From Loripinus fragilis (Eukaryota; Mollusca; Bivalvia; Lucinida; Lucinidae): DNA of 64,000 nucleotides. This document shows positions 35,783 through 44,492 of the stretch, piece after piece. Numbering within the stretch: position 1 is the stretch's first letter; the number at the start of each line of letters is the position of its first letter. Under the pieces are notes generated by a model that was not told the DNA's origin, searched no databases, and saw only the letters and a list, made by a program, of their open reading frames with translations. The stretch covers positions 90,925,779 to 90,989,778 of the forward strand of contig OZ026525.1 in assembly GCA_964019695.1 (NCBI GenBank), given 5' to 3'. The position numbers and the translations under genes were made by a program.

Positions 35783-36095
35783 ATGGGCGGATTCAGAGGG
35801 GAGGGGAGGGGACAGGGGGTCAGGACCCCCCTGAAAAATCACAAAAATATAGGTTTTCTTAGCAATACTGGTCCGGATCCCCTGAAAATCACAAATCTAC
35901 CAAGCCAGCATTCAATGTTTGGCCATCGTCGGCCCGCCAGCAAAACGCCATTTAAATGGCGTTTTGCTGGCAGGCGGATGATGGCCCATTTATAGCGATA
36001 TTTGGATCCTCTATCCCCTCATCAACCAAAAAAAAAAAAGAAAAAAAAAGTCATCAAATTTGGACCCCCTCTGACAAAACTTTCTGGATCCGCAC
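35783..36095 (+). mobile_element. MITE with GGATCCGC-type ends, copy 2
   Basis: Starts GGGCGGATTCAGAGGGG and ends TTCTGGATCCGCAC. The copy contains a perfect 36-bp palindrome at 35936-35971, absent from the copy at 19725-19965. Confidence 0.75.
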
Positions 36096-36434
36096 ATGTC
36101 ATCTTTTCAGGGTCTACACAGCTTTCCACTCTGTCAATCATTTTACAGACCATTTCAGAATGTCAATTTGAGCCGGTTTCCAGCATAGGGTATAAGTTAG
36201 AATGTGCATACAACAAAGATTGAAACCAGTCTGCAAATTGCACAGTCTGATCTGAGTCTAAGTTTTCTGCCCCTAGCTGGGCTACCCATAGAGGGACCAT
36301 TAAAGACTGATCAGACTGCACGAATGCGCAGGCTGGTCTGATTTTTTATGGTCGCATATGCCAATTTATACCTTTTGCTGGCTACCAGCTTGTGTCAAGC
36401 TGACCCAGATTTAGACAAACTCAATAAAGATGGG

Positions 36435-36670
36435 CCTTGATGTGAGAAAACCTGTCTTCTGGGTTTCCGACAAAGTGAGATTCAAACCAGCCTGCTCAGC
36501 TACAGAGTCTAGCTAGAAAAATGAAATTTCGCTCGTAGCAAGTCTAGATATGCTTCTTTCCGAAAAGCGAATAACAAAGGCGCTGATCAGACTGTGCGGA
36601 TGCTTAGGCTGGTCTGGGCCTTTGCTGTTCGCAAACCTCCGAAGACAGGTTTTCTCTCGTCGAGACCCAG
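36435..36670. mobile_element. Foldback repeat family D copy
   Basis: Inverted ends GAGAAAACCTGTCTTC and GAAGACAGGTTTTCTC. The interior has GCGCTGATCAGACTGTGCGG and ATGCTTAGGCTGGTCTGG. Confidence 0.8.
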
Positions 36671-36724
36671 ATTGTCATGATCTCAAAGATTTTTCTATAA
36701 TGTCATGTTGATCGTTAGCCTGCC

Positions 36725-36935
36725 AATCTTAGTCCTGAAAATGTAGTCTGCTTGTATGTCTGCTGCATGGGCATATAATGCACTTCAGGCTAGATTTTAT
36801 CATGGAAGCAAATACTATGAACTCTGATCAGACTGCAGTCTGATCTGGGTCCTTATTGTTCGCAATACAGCCTAGCTAAGAACATAAGCAGACAAGACGA
36901 GCAGAGGACAAAAGTCATGACTGGCGGGAAAAGGG
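36725..36935. mobile_element. Family C-related foldback copy
   Basis: The central hairpin CTGATCAGACTGCAGTCTGAT is at about 36826-36845. Flanks hold GCAAATACTATGAACTC and AGCAGAGGACAAAAGTC. Confidence 0.6.
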
Positions 36936-36939
36936 TTAA

Positions 36940-37445
36940 CGCAATTCACAAAGTATTCAAATGGAATTAGAAACATCTCACTGAAACAGTACCAAAGAGT
37001 TTCCACAACATACATTTTTTGTCCCATTGATTTGAACACCCTTACAGGTTTGGTCGAGTCTCAGCTCCATTTAGGGCTTCGGTTTTGGGCATGTCATTTT
37101 ACTGTGACATCCAGGTGTGTCTTGGATAAAGTTTCTCTCCTTAAAATTGTTCAGTACTTTACAATTGTTATTGCATGCCACTGGATTTAAAGTTTGCCAA
37201 TATGTATTATGATATTCATAGTTACCTCCCTTAGACTGTTTTTCGAAATTGAGCCTCATGAGAAAACCTTCCTTTGTGTATTGCGACCAGGTGGCACTCA
37301 AAGGTAGTCATTGTTACCTCCCTTAGGCTCCCTAGTTACCTCCCTTAGGTACCTACTCAGCTACAGTGACTGGCTAAAATCTTGAAAATTACTATATATA
37401 CTATCTAGACATAAAATACTCAGCACAGCTGGTAATTGTGGGTAA
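36940..37445. other. No gene; GTTACCTCCCTTAGG words
   Basis: The word GTTACCTCCCTTAG occurs three times at 37221, 37312 and 37333. The rest is noncoding. Confidence 0.4.
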
Positions 37446-37449
37446 TTGA

Positions 37450-37560
37450 AAATTATTATCATTATATTTCTCAACCAAAATTTATGTTGTGGGTACTCAA
37501 AAGAACGGTCTCATTGAGCAGGTTCTTTTGAGCAAACAAATCATATGTTTAGACTGATAG
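37450..37560. mobile_element. Hairpin MITE family B copy
   Basis: TATTTCTCAACCAAAATTT is followed by GGGTACTCAAAAGAACGGTC and the reversed arm AGGTTCTTTTGAGC. Confidence 0.75.
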
Positions 37561-37784
37561 ATAGATGGATTGAGTAAGGCTAAGTAAAGTCCCAGGTCAA
37601 CAATATCCCCACCCAAATTTGCCTCAAGTGAAGCAAATTTCATCCTGCCAGTGAGCCAAATATGGCGAGGCCATATCTCTGAAAGCTGTAGCAGAGAGCG
37701 CACCACCCTACCACCCCAAATGAAACTGATAGATAAAGAAAAATCATAATTGTACAGGCCTTTAGTGAAGGGTGTGTAGAATTC

Positions 37785-37860
37785 GGCTTTTACAGCCATG
37801 TGGTAGAGTGTTTGCCTGTTGATCTAGCGACCCGGGTTTGATTCCCGGCTGGGGCAGGTT
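37785..37860 (+). mobile_element. tRNA-like sequence, probably a SINE head
   Basis: An A-box-like ATGTGGTAGAGTG (37799) and a perfect-looking T-arm CCGGGTTTGATTCCCGG (about 37832-37848) resemble a tRNA. The acceptor ends do not pair well and the downstream tail is AT-rich, which favours a SINE fragment over a functional tRNA gene. Confidence 0.55.
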
Positions 37861-37964
37861 GAAATATTTTTGCTCTACGACATAAATTTGGGCTCAGCTG
37901 GACAAGGGCTAATAAATAATGGATTTCGTAAATTTACACTCTATTGACTTAGTAGCTCGTATGT

Positions 37965-38215
37965 TATTTGGGCTGCAATGCGCGAAAACCTGTCTTCAGG
38001 GCTTGCCACCAACATTGGCACAGACCAGCCTGTGCATTCACACAGTCTTATCAGGGCCTTTGTTATCGCTTATCGGAAAGTATCATATCTAAACTTGCAA
38101 TAAGGGAAATATCAATTTTTTAGCTAGTCTCTGTAGCTGAGCAGGCTTGTATGAGCCTGACCTACCTGATCAGAAACCCCAAAGTCAGGGTTTTCTCACG
38201 ACAAGGCCCATTTCA
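37965..38215. mobile_element. Foldback repeat family D copy
   Basis: Begins GCGCGAAAACCTGTCTTCAG and ends AGTCAGGGTTTTCTCACG, with TAGTCTCTGTAGCTGAGCAG inside. Confidence 0.75.
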
Positions 38216-38224
38216 CATAGGTCC

Positions 38225-38400
38225 AGAAAATGATCGTTTGTGCACCTAAAATTGCATTTATTTCCTAACCCATCAATTTCAACATGTGTTTTGGGTACTC
38301 AAAAGAACCGTCTCAATTTTGAGTACCCACAACATATATTTTGGTTGAAAAATAAGAAAGTTAATTTTCCAGTAAGCACTCTTATCTGGAGGCCTGATTT
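38225..38400. mobile_element. Hairpin MITE family B copy
   Basis: GGGTACTCAAAAGAACCGTC is followed by a shortened reversed arm. It ends AAGCACTCTTATCTGGAGG. Confidence 0.75.
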
Positions 38401-38407
38401 CAGTTTG

Positions 38408-38457
38408 TCATTTTAGTGGGTATTCCTGCTCCGGACTCAGCAGGACATCAGTGTTGG
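38408..38457 (+). pseudogene. Partial duplicate of the p34 exon start
   Basis: TTTGTCATTTTAG followed by TGGGTATTCCTGC nearly repeats the acceptor and first codons of the p34 exon at 41536 (CATTTCAG|TGGGTATTCCTGC). The reading continues about 10 codons (WVFLLRTQQDIS) before meeting TATATAGAGGATCTTA, a family F end. No donor is visible. It is likely a truncated exon copy rather than an alternative exon. Confidence 0.5.
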
Positions 38458-38569
38458 ATATATAGAGGATCTTATAGACATGGGTGAAATTTTTCAGAAT
38501 TATTCCTGATTTCAGGATTTTGAGGCTGACTTTCCACAGAAAATCAGCTTCAAAATCCTGAATTAGGCA

Positions 38570-39290
38570 GATTCTTATAGCTTCTTTGATTTAAGGTCAC
38601 TACCCATAGCAATAACCGTAACTCTAAATCATCAAGGGAGGTAATACTTGGTAGCGTTCGATTATGACAAAGTGTGATTTTACGCAACTATGATATGTTT
38701 TCTACCGACAGTAATGCCCGTTACACTGCACGTTGGTAATCTGAAAGTGATTGATATAACATTAAAAATGCAAACAAAATTTTAAGTATAATGAGCAACA
38801 AAAGTTGGCATTCTTTACGGATACTAAACGATGGACGCTCAGCTCTGTGAGAAGAAAAAAAGTCAGTCAGTGTAATGGAACACGCATTTTACCAGGGAAA
38901 TGTCAGTCGACTGTTCGCGGTTTTTTGACAGTCCACATCAACAATCATGATATAACTACTTGTATATAGATCTATATATGATTTTCTGGTTTTATTTTAC
39001 CTGCATTAAAATTTCACCAAGACAGACTATCTCGTCACGTTCTCTAGCGTCTACTTTGAACCTGACGTGCGCTAATGACGTCACTTGCTCATATGACGTC
39101 ATTATGCGTAAACGACAAGTATTGAACTTGACGTTGACGTTGAGAGTCCCTCGCTTTAGTTTGCGTCCTAAACAATTTGCCTTATGTCAAATGTGTTCCA
39201 ATATTTAGCTACAAGGCTATCTTGGGCTAAGGTTGACCCAAGTATAGTAGTGATTCTAAATTATAGTAGGCCTACTCTAAATTATTAAAG
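38570..39290. other. No gene; paired CRE-like sites
   Basis: Two TGACGTCA octamers lie about 22 bp apart at about 39077 and 39098, in a locally GC-richer stretch. No coding exon is recognised. Confidence 0.4.
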
Positions 39291-39294
39291 GTAC

Positions 39295-39560
39295 GCGAGG
39301 AATTCTGCCATCGGGGTCTGCAAACAAAAAAGGCGCAGGACCAGCTTGCGCATCCGCGCAGTCTGATCAGGGCCTTTGCTATTCACAAATTGAATAGTAT
39401 CGTATCTAAACTTGCTCCAAGCGAGATTTCACTTTTCTATCTAGTCTCAGTGGCTGAGGGGGCTGGTTTTGGTATGATCTTATTGGAAACCCTGAAGACA
39501 GGTTTTGTCGCATCGATGCTCATTTATATTCATGTAAATGCGGACCCAATCTTCAAGCCT
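39295..39560. mobile_element. Foldback repeat family D copy
   Basis: Contains GCGCATCCGCGCAGTCTGAT and CTAGTCTCAGTGGCTGAG, and ends in CCTGAAGACAGGTTTTGTCG. Confidence 0.7.
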
Positions 39561-39764
39561 GGTTCATGTGATATGCGCATAGAAAATGTCTAGCCCCTCT
39601 AGACTACTGGCGGCCAATTCCGCCCATGACCAACGCCGACGGGATCCGTACCAAAAATAGTACCCCCCCCCCCCCCTCCGCGCCACTGAATACCCCATTT
39701 AGTAGCGGGAAGGATGTGGGCATAAAAAGAACCCTTTTCATATAAATGCGGGTCCAACCAAATC

Positions 39765-39870
39765 ATAGGCAAGTTATAGGTACTCAGTGAGACGGTTCTT
39801 TTGAGCACCCAAAGCAAATATAAAAATAATGAGCAATAAAATATTTACAATTTTACGCTATTTTTTTTGC
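39765..39870. mobile_element. Hairpin MITE family B half copy
   Basis: Only the right arm GAGACGGTTCTTTTGAGCAC is well kept; the left arm is truncated at GGTACTCA. The flank ends in TTTGCTAATC, as in other copies. Confidence 0.6.
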
Positions 39871-39879
39871 TAATCTCCA

Positions 39880-41160
39880 AGGTTACTCTACATTTGACAT
39901 GTTTCAACTGAAAGATGTCCGCCAAGGGATATATTGATTTAATAGAAATAAACCAACTCTGGTCAAGTGTTAAGGTCTGGCCTTGCTTCGCGATCGGGCA
40001 TTAGTATGGCGCCCGAGGCCGCAACAAAGATTTAAAAACATTTCAAATTCTTGGATGAGTACATGAAGTAAATGCATCGATCAATTAAAGCGATGCATAT
40101 TAGAACAGCACATTTTCACCTAAATTTGACATGCAGAGGTACCCCGTGACCTTGAAAAACGGTAAATGTCCCCAAAACATTACATCTCTATCCTAATGGT
40201 GTATCTATGCAAATCTGGTCAAGATATATCGACTAGGTGTTCAGACAAAATGCGGATAAGATTCTTTTTACCGTGGGTGGGGTATTTTGGTATCGTTTTT
40301 GGTATTGAAAAGTCTTCACATATATGCATATAAATGTTCCAAGTATTTGGAGTACATATAATTTCATTTGGAAGTTCAGAGTGAGGTATTTTAATCAACA
40401 GTGTTTGGTTCGTAAGGTTTTAACATGCTTAGAAATAAGAAAAGCCTGCTAAGATCATTAATTTTTAGTTTAGGGGGTAGGGATAATTACTTGGTAATAT
40501 CTCACTAATTAGACGGTGAATTTTTTTAAAATTTTGTCATAACGCATCTTATATAATGATCATTTTCCTAAAAAAAATTAGAAAAATTTATTTTTTTAAA
40601 GTATGTTTAAATATTGAATTATCAGTCAGCAATTGCCGAAAATTAATGCATACCTATCGGTGAACGCTGGTTTGAAAGCGTGATATGAAGAAAAATACTT
40701 GTACAGCTGCAAAAGAATGGTTTGAGAAAACGTTCTTAATTATTTATGGCTTCACATGCTTGTTTGAAATAACGATTTTCAAATATAAAATTGAGTTACA
40801 GAATATTTTACTTGTCTTAATGAATTTACAAAAAGCTGCGTAAAAAAGCCAACATAGGCCATATAATGAAGAGCTGTAACTTTTGAACTGGACGGTAAAT
40901 TTTCTTTATTTTGCATTATTTTGCTTATAATATGATATACTACAGAATATCAAAAAATGAAAAAAATCTATTTTTTGGAAAAAAAATCGCCCAGGTGTGG
41001 GCAGTGACCTTAATCTCAGTTTATCTAAAGACAATTGACCATTTAAACTTGAAATTGTTGATATTTACAGGCATACTGCAAGTTTTAAGATTTGAATTTC
41101 GAAAGCTCAGGACTTTTGAAATTTTTAACGTTCACCCATGTAAAGAGAGCTTTTTTGTAT
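39880..41160. other. No gene; AT-rich with two diverged internal copies
   Basis: About 40490-40600 and 40870-40980 share GGACGGTAAATTTT-like and AAAAAATCTATTTTTT-like stretches in the same orientation. Nothing else is recognised. Confidence 0.35.
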
Positions 41161-41164
41161 AGAG

Positions 41165-41500
41165 AGCTCATGTTTTTTCTTGAATTTATTGAAAGAGTTG
41201 GGAGAAAAGAGATAAAAATGCGAGGCTTGCCGAGCATTTTATCCCTTTTTTGCAACAAGTGTTATAAATTCAATAATACAAGAGCATGTGTGTTAGATTC
41301 TATAATCATATGACATTAAGATTACTTTGAAATCTCATTTCTGCTGTAAAAACGTTAAATTTTTTTGTCATTATGTAAGTAAAGTTGTTATGGACGTCAT
41401 AACCTTTCCCAAAAATCTGTAAACCACCAGTGGTTTATCGATTTTTTTGCATGGCATTATTTCACTCCCAGACATGACTTCATATGATAATGTGAGCTAA
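41165..41500 (+). mobile_element. Foldback MITE family F, copy 3
   Basis: Apex CGAGGCTTGCCGAG at 41221-41234, then CAATAATACAAGAGCATG and AACCACCAGTGGTTTATCG. It ends about 35 bp before the p34 exon, inside the intron. Confidence 0.75.
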
Positions 41501-41535
41501 CACTGCTCATATGTTATTTCATTTTGTCATTTCAG

Positions 41536-41671
41536 TGGGTATTCCTGCCAGACCCCTCATCTAGGGACCAGCTGACCCTACCCCCTAAAGTGCAGGTGGA
41601 TTACAGAGCTGCCTGTTTCTGCCACAGAAATCTCATCGATATTGGCTAGGTCTGCTCTGTTTGTCTTTCCA
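41536..41671 (+). CDS. GTF2H3: GTF2H3 (TFIIH p34) exon, with in-frame TAG
   Basis: p34 (Tfb4 in yeast) is a core subunit of TFIIH, acting in transcription initiation and nucleotide excision repair together with p44. This exon follows TTGTCATTTCAG and ends at A|GTAAGT. It encodes [13 protein letters not shown], then [17 protein letters not shown], a stop, and VCSVCLS, in phase with the next exon. This is the highly conserved start of the C-terminal zinc-binding region, with cysteine pairs CFC and CSVC. Codon 38 (41647-41649) is TAG where homologues recalled from vertebrates have Tyr (IGYVCSVC). The rest is intact, so it is either a recent nonsense allele or pseudogene, or a sequencing error. 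Upstream exons (about 230 residues) were not found in the window. Confidence 0.85.
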
Positions 41672-41769
41672 GTAAGTTTATTAACACTTCAGCAACTAAT
41701 GCCATCTTCTGATAGCGTTTGGACACTGTGAAAGAAGTTTTTTACAAAAATGAGCAGATTTATACTATA

Positions 41770-42030
41770 CATAACTGTTGAATAATGGTATATTCACAAC
41801 TTTTGCATACTCTTTTGAGACTAACCCTTTCTGGCACATCTCCATATTTTACCTGTCAATAAAAGATTTTTAAAAAAATGGAAGAATTTAATTAATTGCA
41901 AAATCTTCATCTATATACTCTAAAGTCTGTTTGCACCCCAAGCTTGGGACCTCTGGAGAAGTTGTTTGCTAAAAATAAAAATAAAACAGTCATCGCCGAA
42001 TATCAATGTGAAAACATAAAAAATCGAGTT
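41770..42030. repeat. One arm of the repeat seen at 55540-55826
   Basis: Shares TGTCAATAAA, CAAAATCTTCATCTAT, TTGGGACCT and ATCAATGTGAAAA..ATAAAAAATCGAG with the right part of the 55044-55826 element. It lies in the intron just after the p34 exon. Confidence 0.65.
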
Positions 42031-42054
42031 TGAATGAGGGTCTGGATGGGGGGG

Positions 42055-42340
42055 TCTGGTATTTACTATTCATTAAAAATTTAGCCCATTGTTCATCTCA
42101 TTAAAATTTTGGGTTATTCATTAAAAAAGACCAATTATTCATTAAAAGTAAGAAAGGTGGCAAAGAAATCTGATTATTCACTATCCATTACTTTTTTCTT
42201 CAATTCATTAAAAGAATAAGATTATTCATTATTTTTTAAGCCCTCATTATTCCTATTCATTATTATTTTGGCTCATTATTCACTATTCATTATAAGAAAG
42301 GCCTTTATTCACTAATCATTTTACCCCACCCAGACCCTCT
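42055..42340. repeat. Degenerate ATTCATTA-rich tandem repeat
   Basis: Many copies of ATTCATTAAAA or TATTCATTATT words, bounded by GTCTGG and CCAGACCCTC, an inverted pair that suggests a small element. Confidence 0.6.
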
Positions 42341-42359
42341 TTAATAGATAAGGGTGCAT

Positions 42360-42495
42360 AATTGAAAATAATATTTCTAACATTTGTTGTGGGTGCTCAA
42401 AGAACCGTCCGAGGTGGTTCTTTTGAACTGCCATAATTAATGTTTTAACTGAAGGATAGGAAAATAATCACGATTTTATGTACAAAATTTTGCTA
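42360..42495. mobile_element. Hairpin MITE family B copy
   Basis: GTGGGTGCTCAAAGAACCGTC and GGTTCTTTTGA arms with a short loop. It ends TTTTGCTAATCTT. Confidence 0.7.
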
Positions 42496-42648
42496 ATCTT
42501 GACTTATGTGTTCTATTACATCTTCTGTATCATCATGTATAATTCAACTACTAGGTCACTGTATCGCCACATGGTATGCAATGTCCCGCCCGGTCTCTTG
42601 TGGTTTAAACAATATTTTATTCACAGTAACTTTGACATACAGTAAAAC

Positions 42649-42797
42649 CTGTCTCAAGCGGCCACTCAAAAATAGACAAAAGAAAGATCTTACTTAATGA
42701 AGGTCGAAAGAGCATTCTGCAATATTTTTGACCTGCATTAAGCGGTAATCGGTCTTGAAAACCAATTTTGGTCTTCTTTTGGAGTGACCGCTTAAGA
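42649..42797. mobile_element. 150-bp MITE with CAGTAAAACCTGTCT ends
   Basis: Left end ACAGTAAAACCTGTCTCAAG and right end CTTAAGACAGGTTTTATTC form about 30-bp terminal inverted repeats, including GCGGCCACTC / GAGTGACCGC. Confidence 0.8.
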
Positions 42798-42962
42798 CAG
42801 GTTTTATTCTATATTGTGAAATAAACATACAATATTTCTAGGATTTAATGGTAAGCTTATATATTGTCATCTCCGATCTCTTGTAAAGCTAAAGGAGAAT
42901 GGAAACAGTGGGGGACATGGCTTGACGGTGACCTAGTAGTTGAATAATATCAAACTGTTTAT

Positions 42963-43155
42963 GGGAGCGCAGTGACTCAGTGGTAGAGGGCTTGTCTCGA
43001 GACTGAAAGGCCGTGGGTTCGAGCCTCACCGGCGTCAATGCGTTGTGTCCTTGAGCAAGAACATTAATCCTAGCTTAGTGCTGGTTCAACCCAGAGGGAC
43101 CTGTCCTTACATAACTGAAAGATTGATGATGGGACGTAAAGAATCAAATCAAACA
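42963..43155 (+). mobile_element. tRNA-derived SINE, family 1
   Basis: A box TGACTCAGTGGTAGAGG and B box GGGTTCGAGCC at tRNA-like spacing, then the body TTGTGTCCTTGAGCAAGAAC and the tail GGGACGTAAAGAATCAAATC. Confidence 0.9.
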
Positions 43156-43202
43156 AAAATCAAACTAATTATAAGTGTTGTTTTTTCTTCTTTCTTTTTC
43201 AG

Positions 43203-43239
43203 TTTTCTGTACATTCAGTCCCATATGTTCAACTTGCCA
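43203..43239 (+). CDS. GTF2H3: GTF2H3 (TFIIH p34) penultimate exon
   Basis: A 37-bp microexon between TCTTTCTTTTTCAG and GTAAGTATAT. Joined to the A that ends the previous exon it encodes IFCTFSPICSTC plus two bases (CA). This supplies the second half of the C4 zinc-binding region, matching the C-x-x-C spacing of p34 proteins. Both splice sites are near consensus and the phase is kept, so the locus looks structurally intact apart from the TAG in the previous exon. Confidence comes from the adjoining exons, since 12 residues alone would not identify it. Confidence 0.85.
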
Positions 43240-43289
43240 GTAAGTATATACTGATAGATTCCACTGGTCTAGATAAACCAAAATGTTTC

Positions 43290-43445
43290 AGCGTAAAATT
43301 GTAAATATTTTCTTGCCCATCAGTTTAAACATTTGTTTTTGGTGCTCAAAAGAACCGTCTCATTTCGACGATTCTTTTGAGTACCCACAACATATGTTTT
43401 CGTCGAGAAATAAGAAAATAAAATTTTCTTTACGCACTCTTAACT
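43290..43445. mobile_element. Hairpin MITE family B copy
   Basis: GTGCTCAAAAGAACCGTCTC and CGATTCTTTTGAGTACC arms, with the flank TTTACGCACTCTTAACT. Confidence 0.75.
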
Positions 43446-43521
43446 AAAGTCCTGTGTCAATTAAACACTCCAAACTACACCCAAAATGTCACTCAAAAGT
43501 CACCTGATAGTGTATAACTGA

Positions 43522-43718
43522 GGGAGCGCATTGGCTCATTGTTAGAGTGCTTGACTCGAGACCGAGGCGTTGCGGGTTCTAGCCTCACCGGCGTCACTGT
43601 CTTTTTGTCCTTTAGAAAGACACATTAATCCTTGCTTAGTTCTGGTTCAACCCAGGAAGACCTGTTCCGACATAACTAAAAAATTGTTGACTGGGACGTA
43701 AAGAATCCAATCAAGCAA
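43522..43718 (+). mobile_element. tRNA-derived SINE, family 1
   Basis: A-box region TTGGCTCATTGTTAGAGTG and B-box region GCGGGTTCTAGCC (one change from consensus), with the same body and GGGACGTAAAGAATC tail as at 42963. Confidence 0.85.
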
Positions 43719-43829
43719 GTGTATAACTGATCACTGCAATGATGACTAAGCATGTGACATAGTCCCCAAAACAAAATCGCACATCTCCCACAATTAATCT
43801 GTGGTTTACCTTAGAGTAACTGGATTTAA

Positions 43830-44020
43830 CTCTTTCAGACTTTGCAGGCTGGATAAAAAAAATCATCCATTTTGTTGTCTGCTGATTTTTTTCAAAATCA
43901 ACTTTTTCAAGATTTTTTTCAGGAATGCCATTAGTGTCAAACAGTCTTGATCCAGATCAGGACCAACATTTTGTCAGTCCTGGCCTGGGTCCAAACTGTT
44001 TACAAAAATCATATGATTTC
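43830..44020. mobile_element. Foldback MITE family C copy
   Basis: Starts near CTCTTTCAGACTTTGCAGGC. It has TTGTTGTCTGCTGATTTTTT and the core hairpin GATCCAGATCAGGACC / GTCCTGGCCTGGGTCC. Confidence 0.7.
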
Positions 44021-44114
44021 AATCTGGGTAACAAAAGTGGGGCTAAGAATTCAGGTGAGTGATTCAGGGCCTTCATGTTTTATTTGAATTTTGGAGAGAT
44101 GGGTAGCAGTCCAC

Positions 44115-44290
44115 CAGATAAGAGTGCTTAAAAGAAAATTATTTTTCGTATTTCTCAATCAAAACATATGTTGTGTGTACTCAAAAGAACCGTCTCGATG
44201 AGACGGTTCTTTTAAGCACCCACAACACATGTTTAAAATAATGGGTAAGAAAATGATCACAATTTTATGTTAAACAAGTTTGCTTGACTG
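44115..44290. mobile_element. Hairpin MITE family B, best copy
   Basis: The core has perfect 14-bp stems, AAAAGAACCGTCTC and its reversal with loop GAT, at 44183-44213. Outer arms GTGTGTACTC / GAGCACCCAC-like extend the pairing imperfectly. Confidence 0.85.
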
Positions 44291-44492
44291 GCCCTATGCG
44301 GTTTGGCCTGGAGGTGACAGATTGATTCCTGTCAAGTGATCAAAGTGCGGAGACAATTAACGAGTGTATTGACACGTCACTGATGAACTGATGTACATTT
44401 CTATGTACATGATAATCACCTGCTAACACCTACATATTGTTTTGTTGAGTCACAAGAAAAGTGCCTTTATACCCTGTAATTAAGGGGAGTGT

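Noticed and set aside
37785..37860. Functional tRNA gene
   Set aside because: The T-arm looks good, but acceptor pairing is poor and there is a repeat-like tail; better explained as a SINE head.
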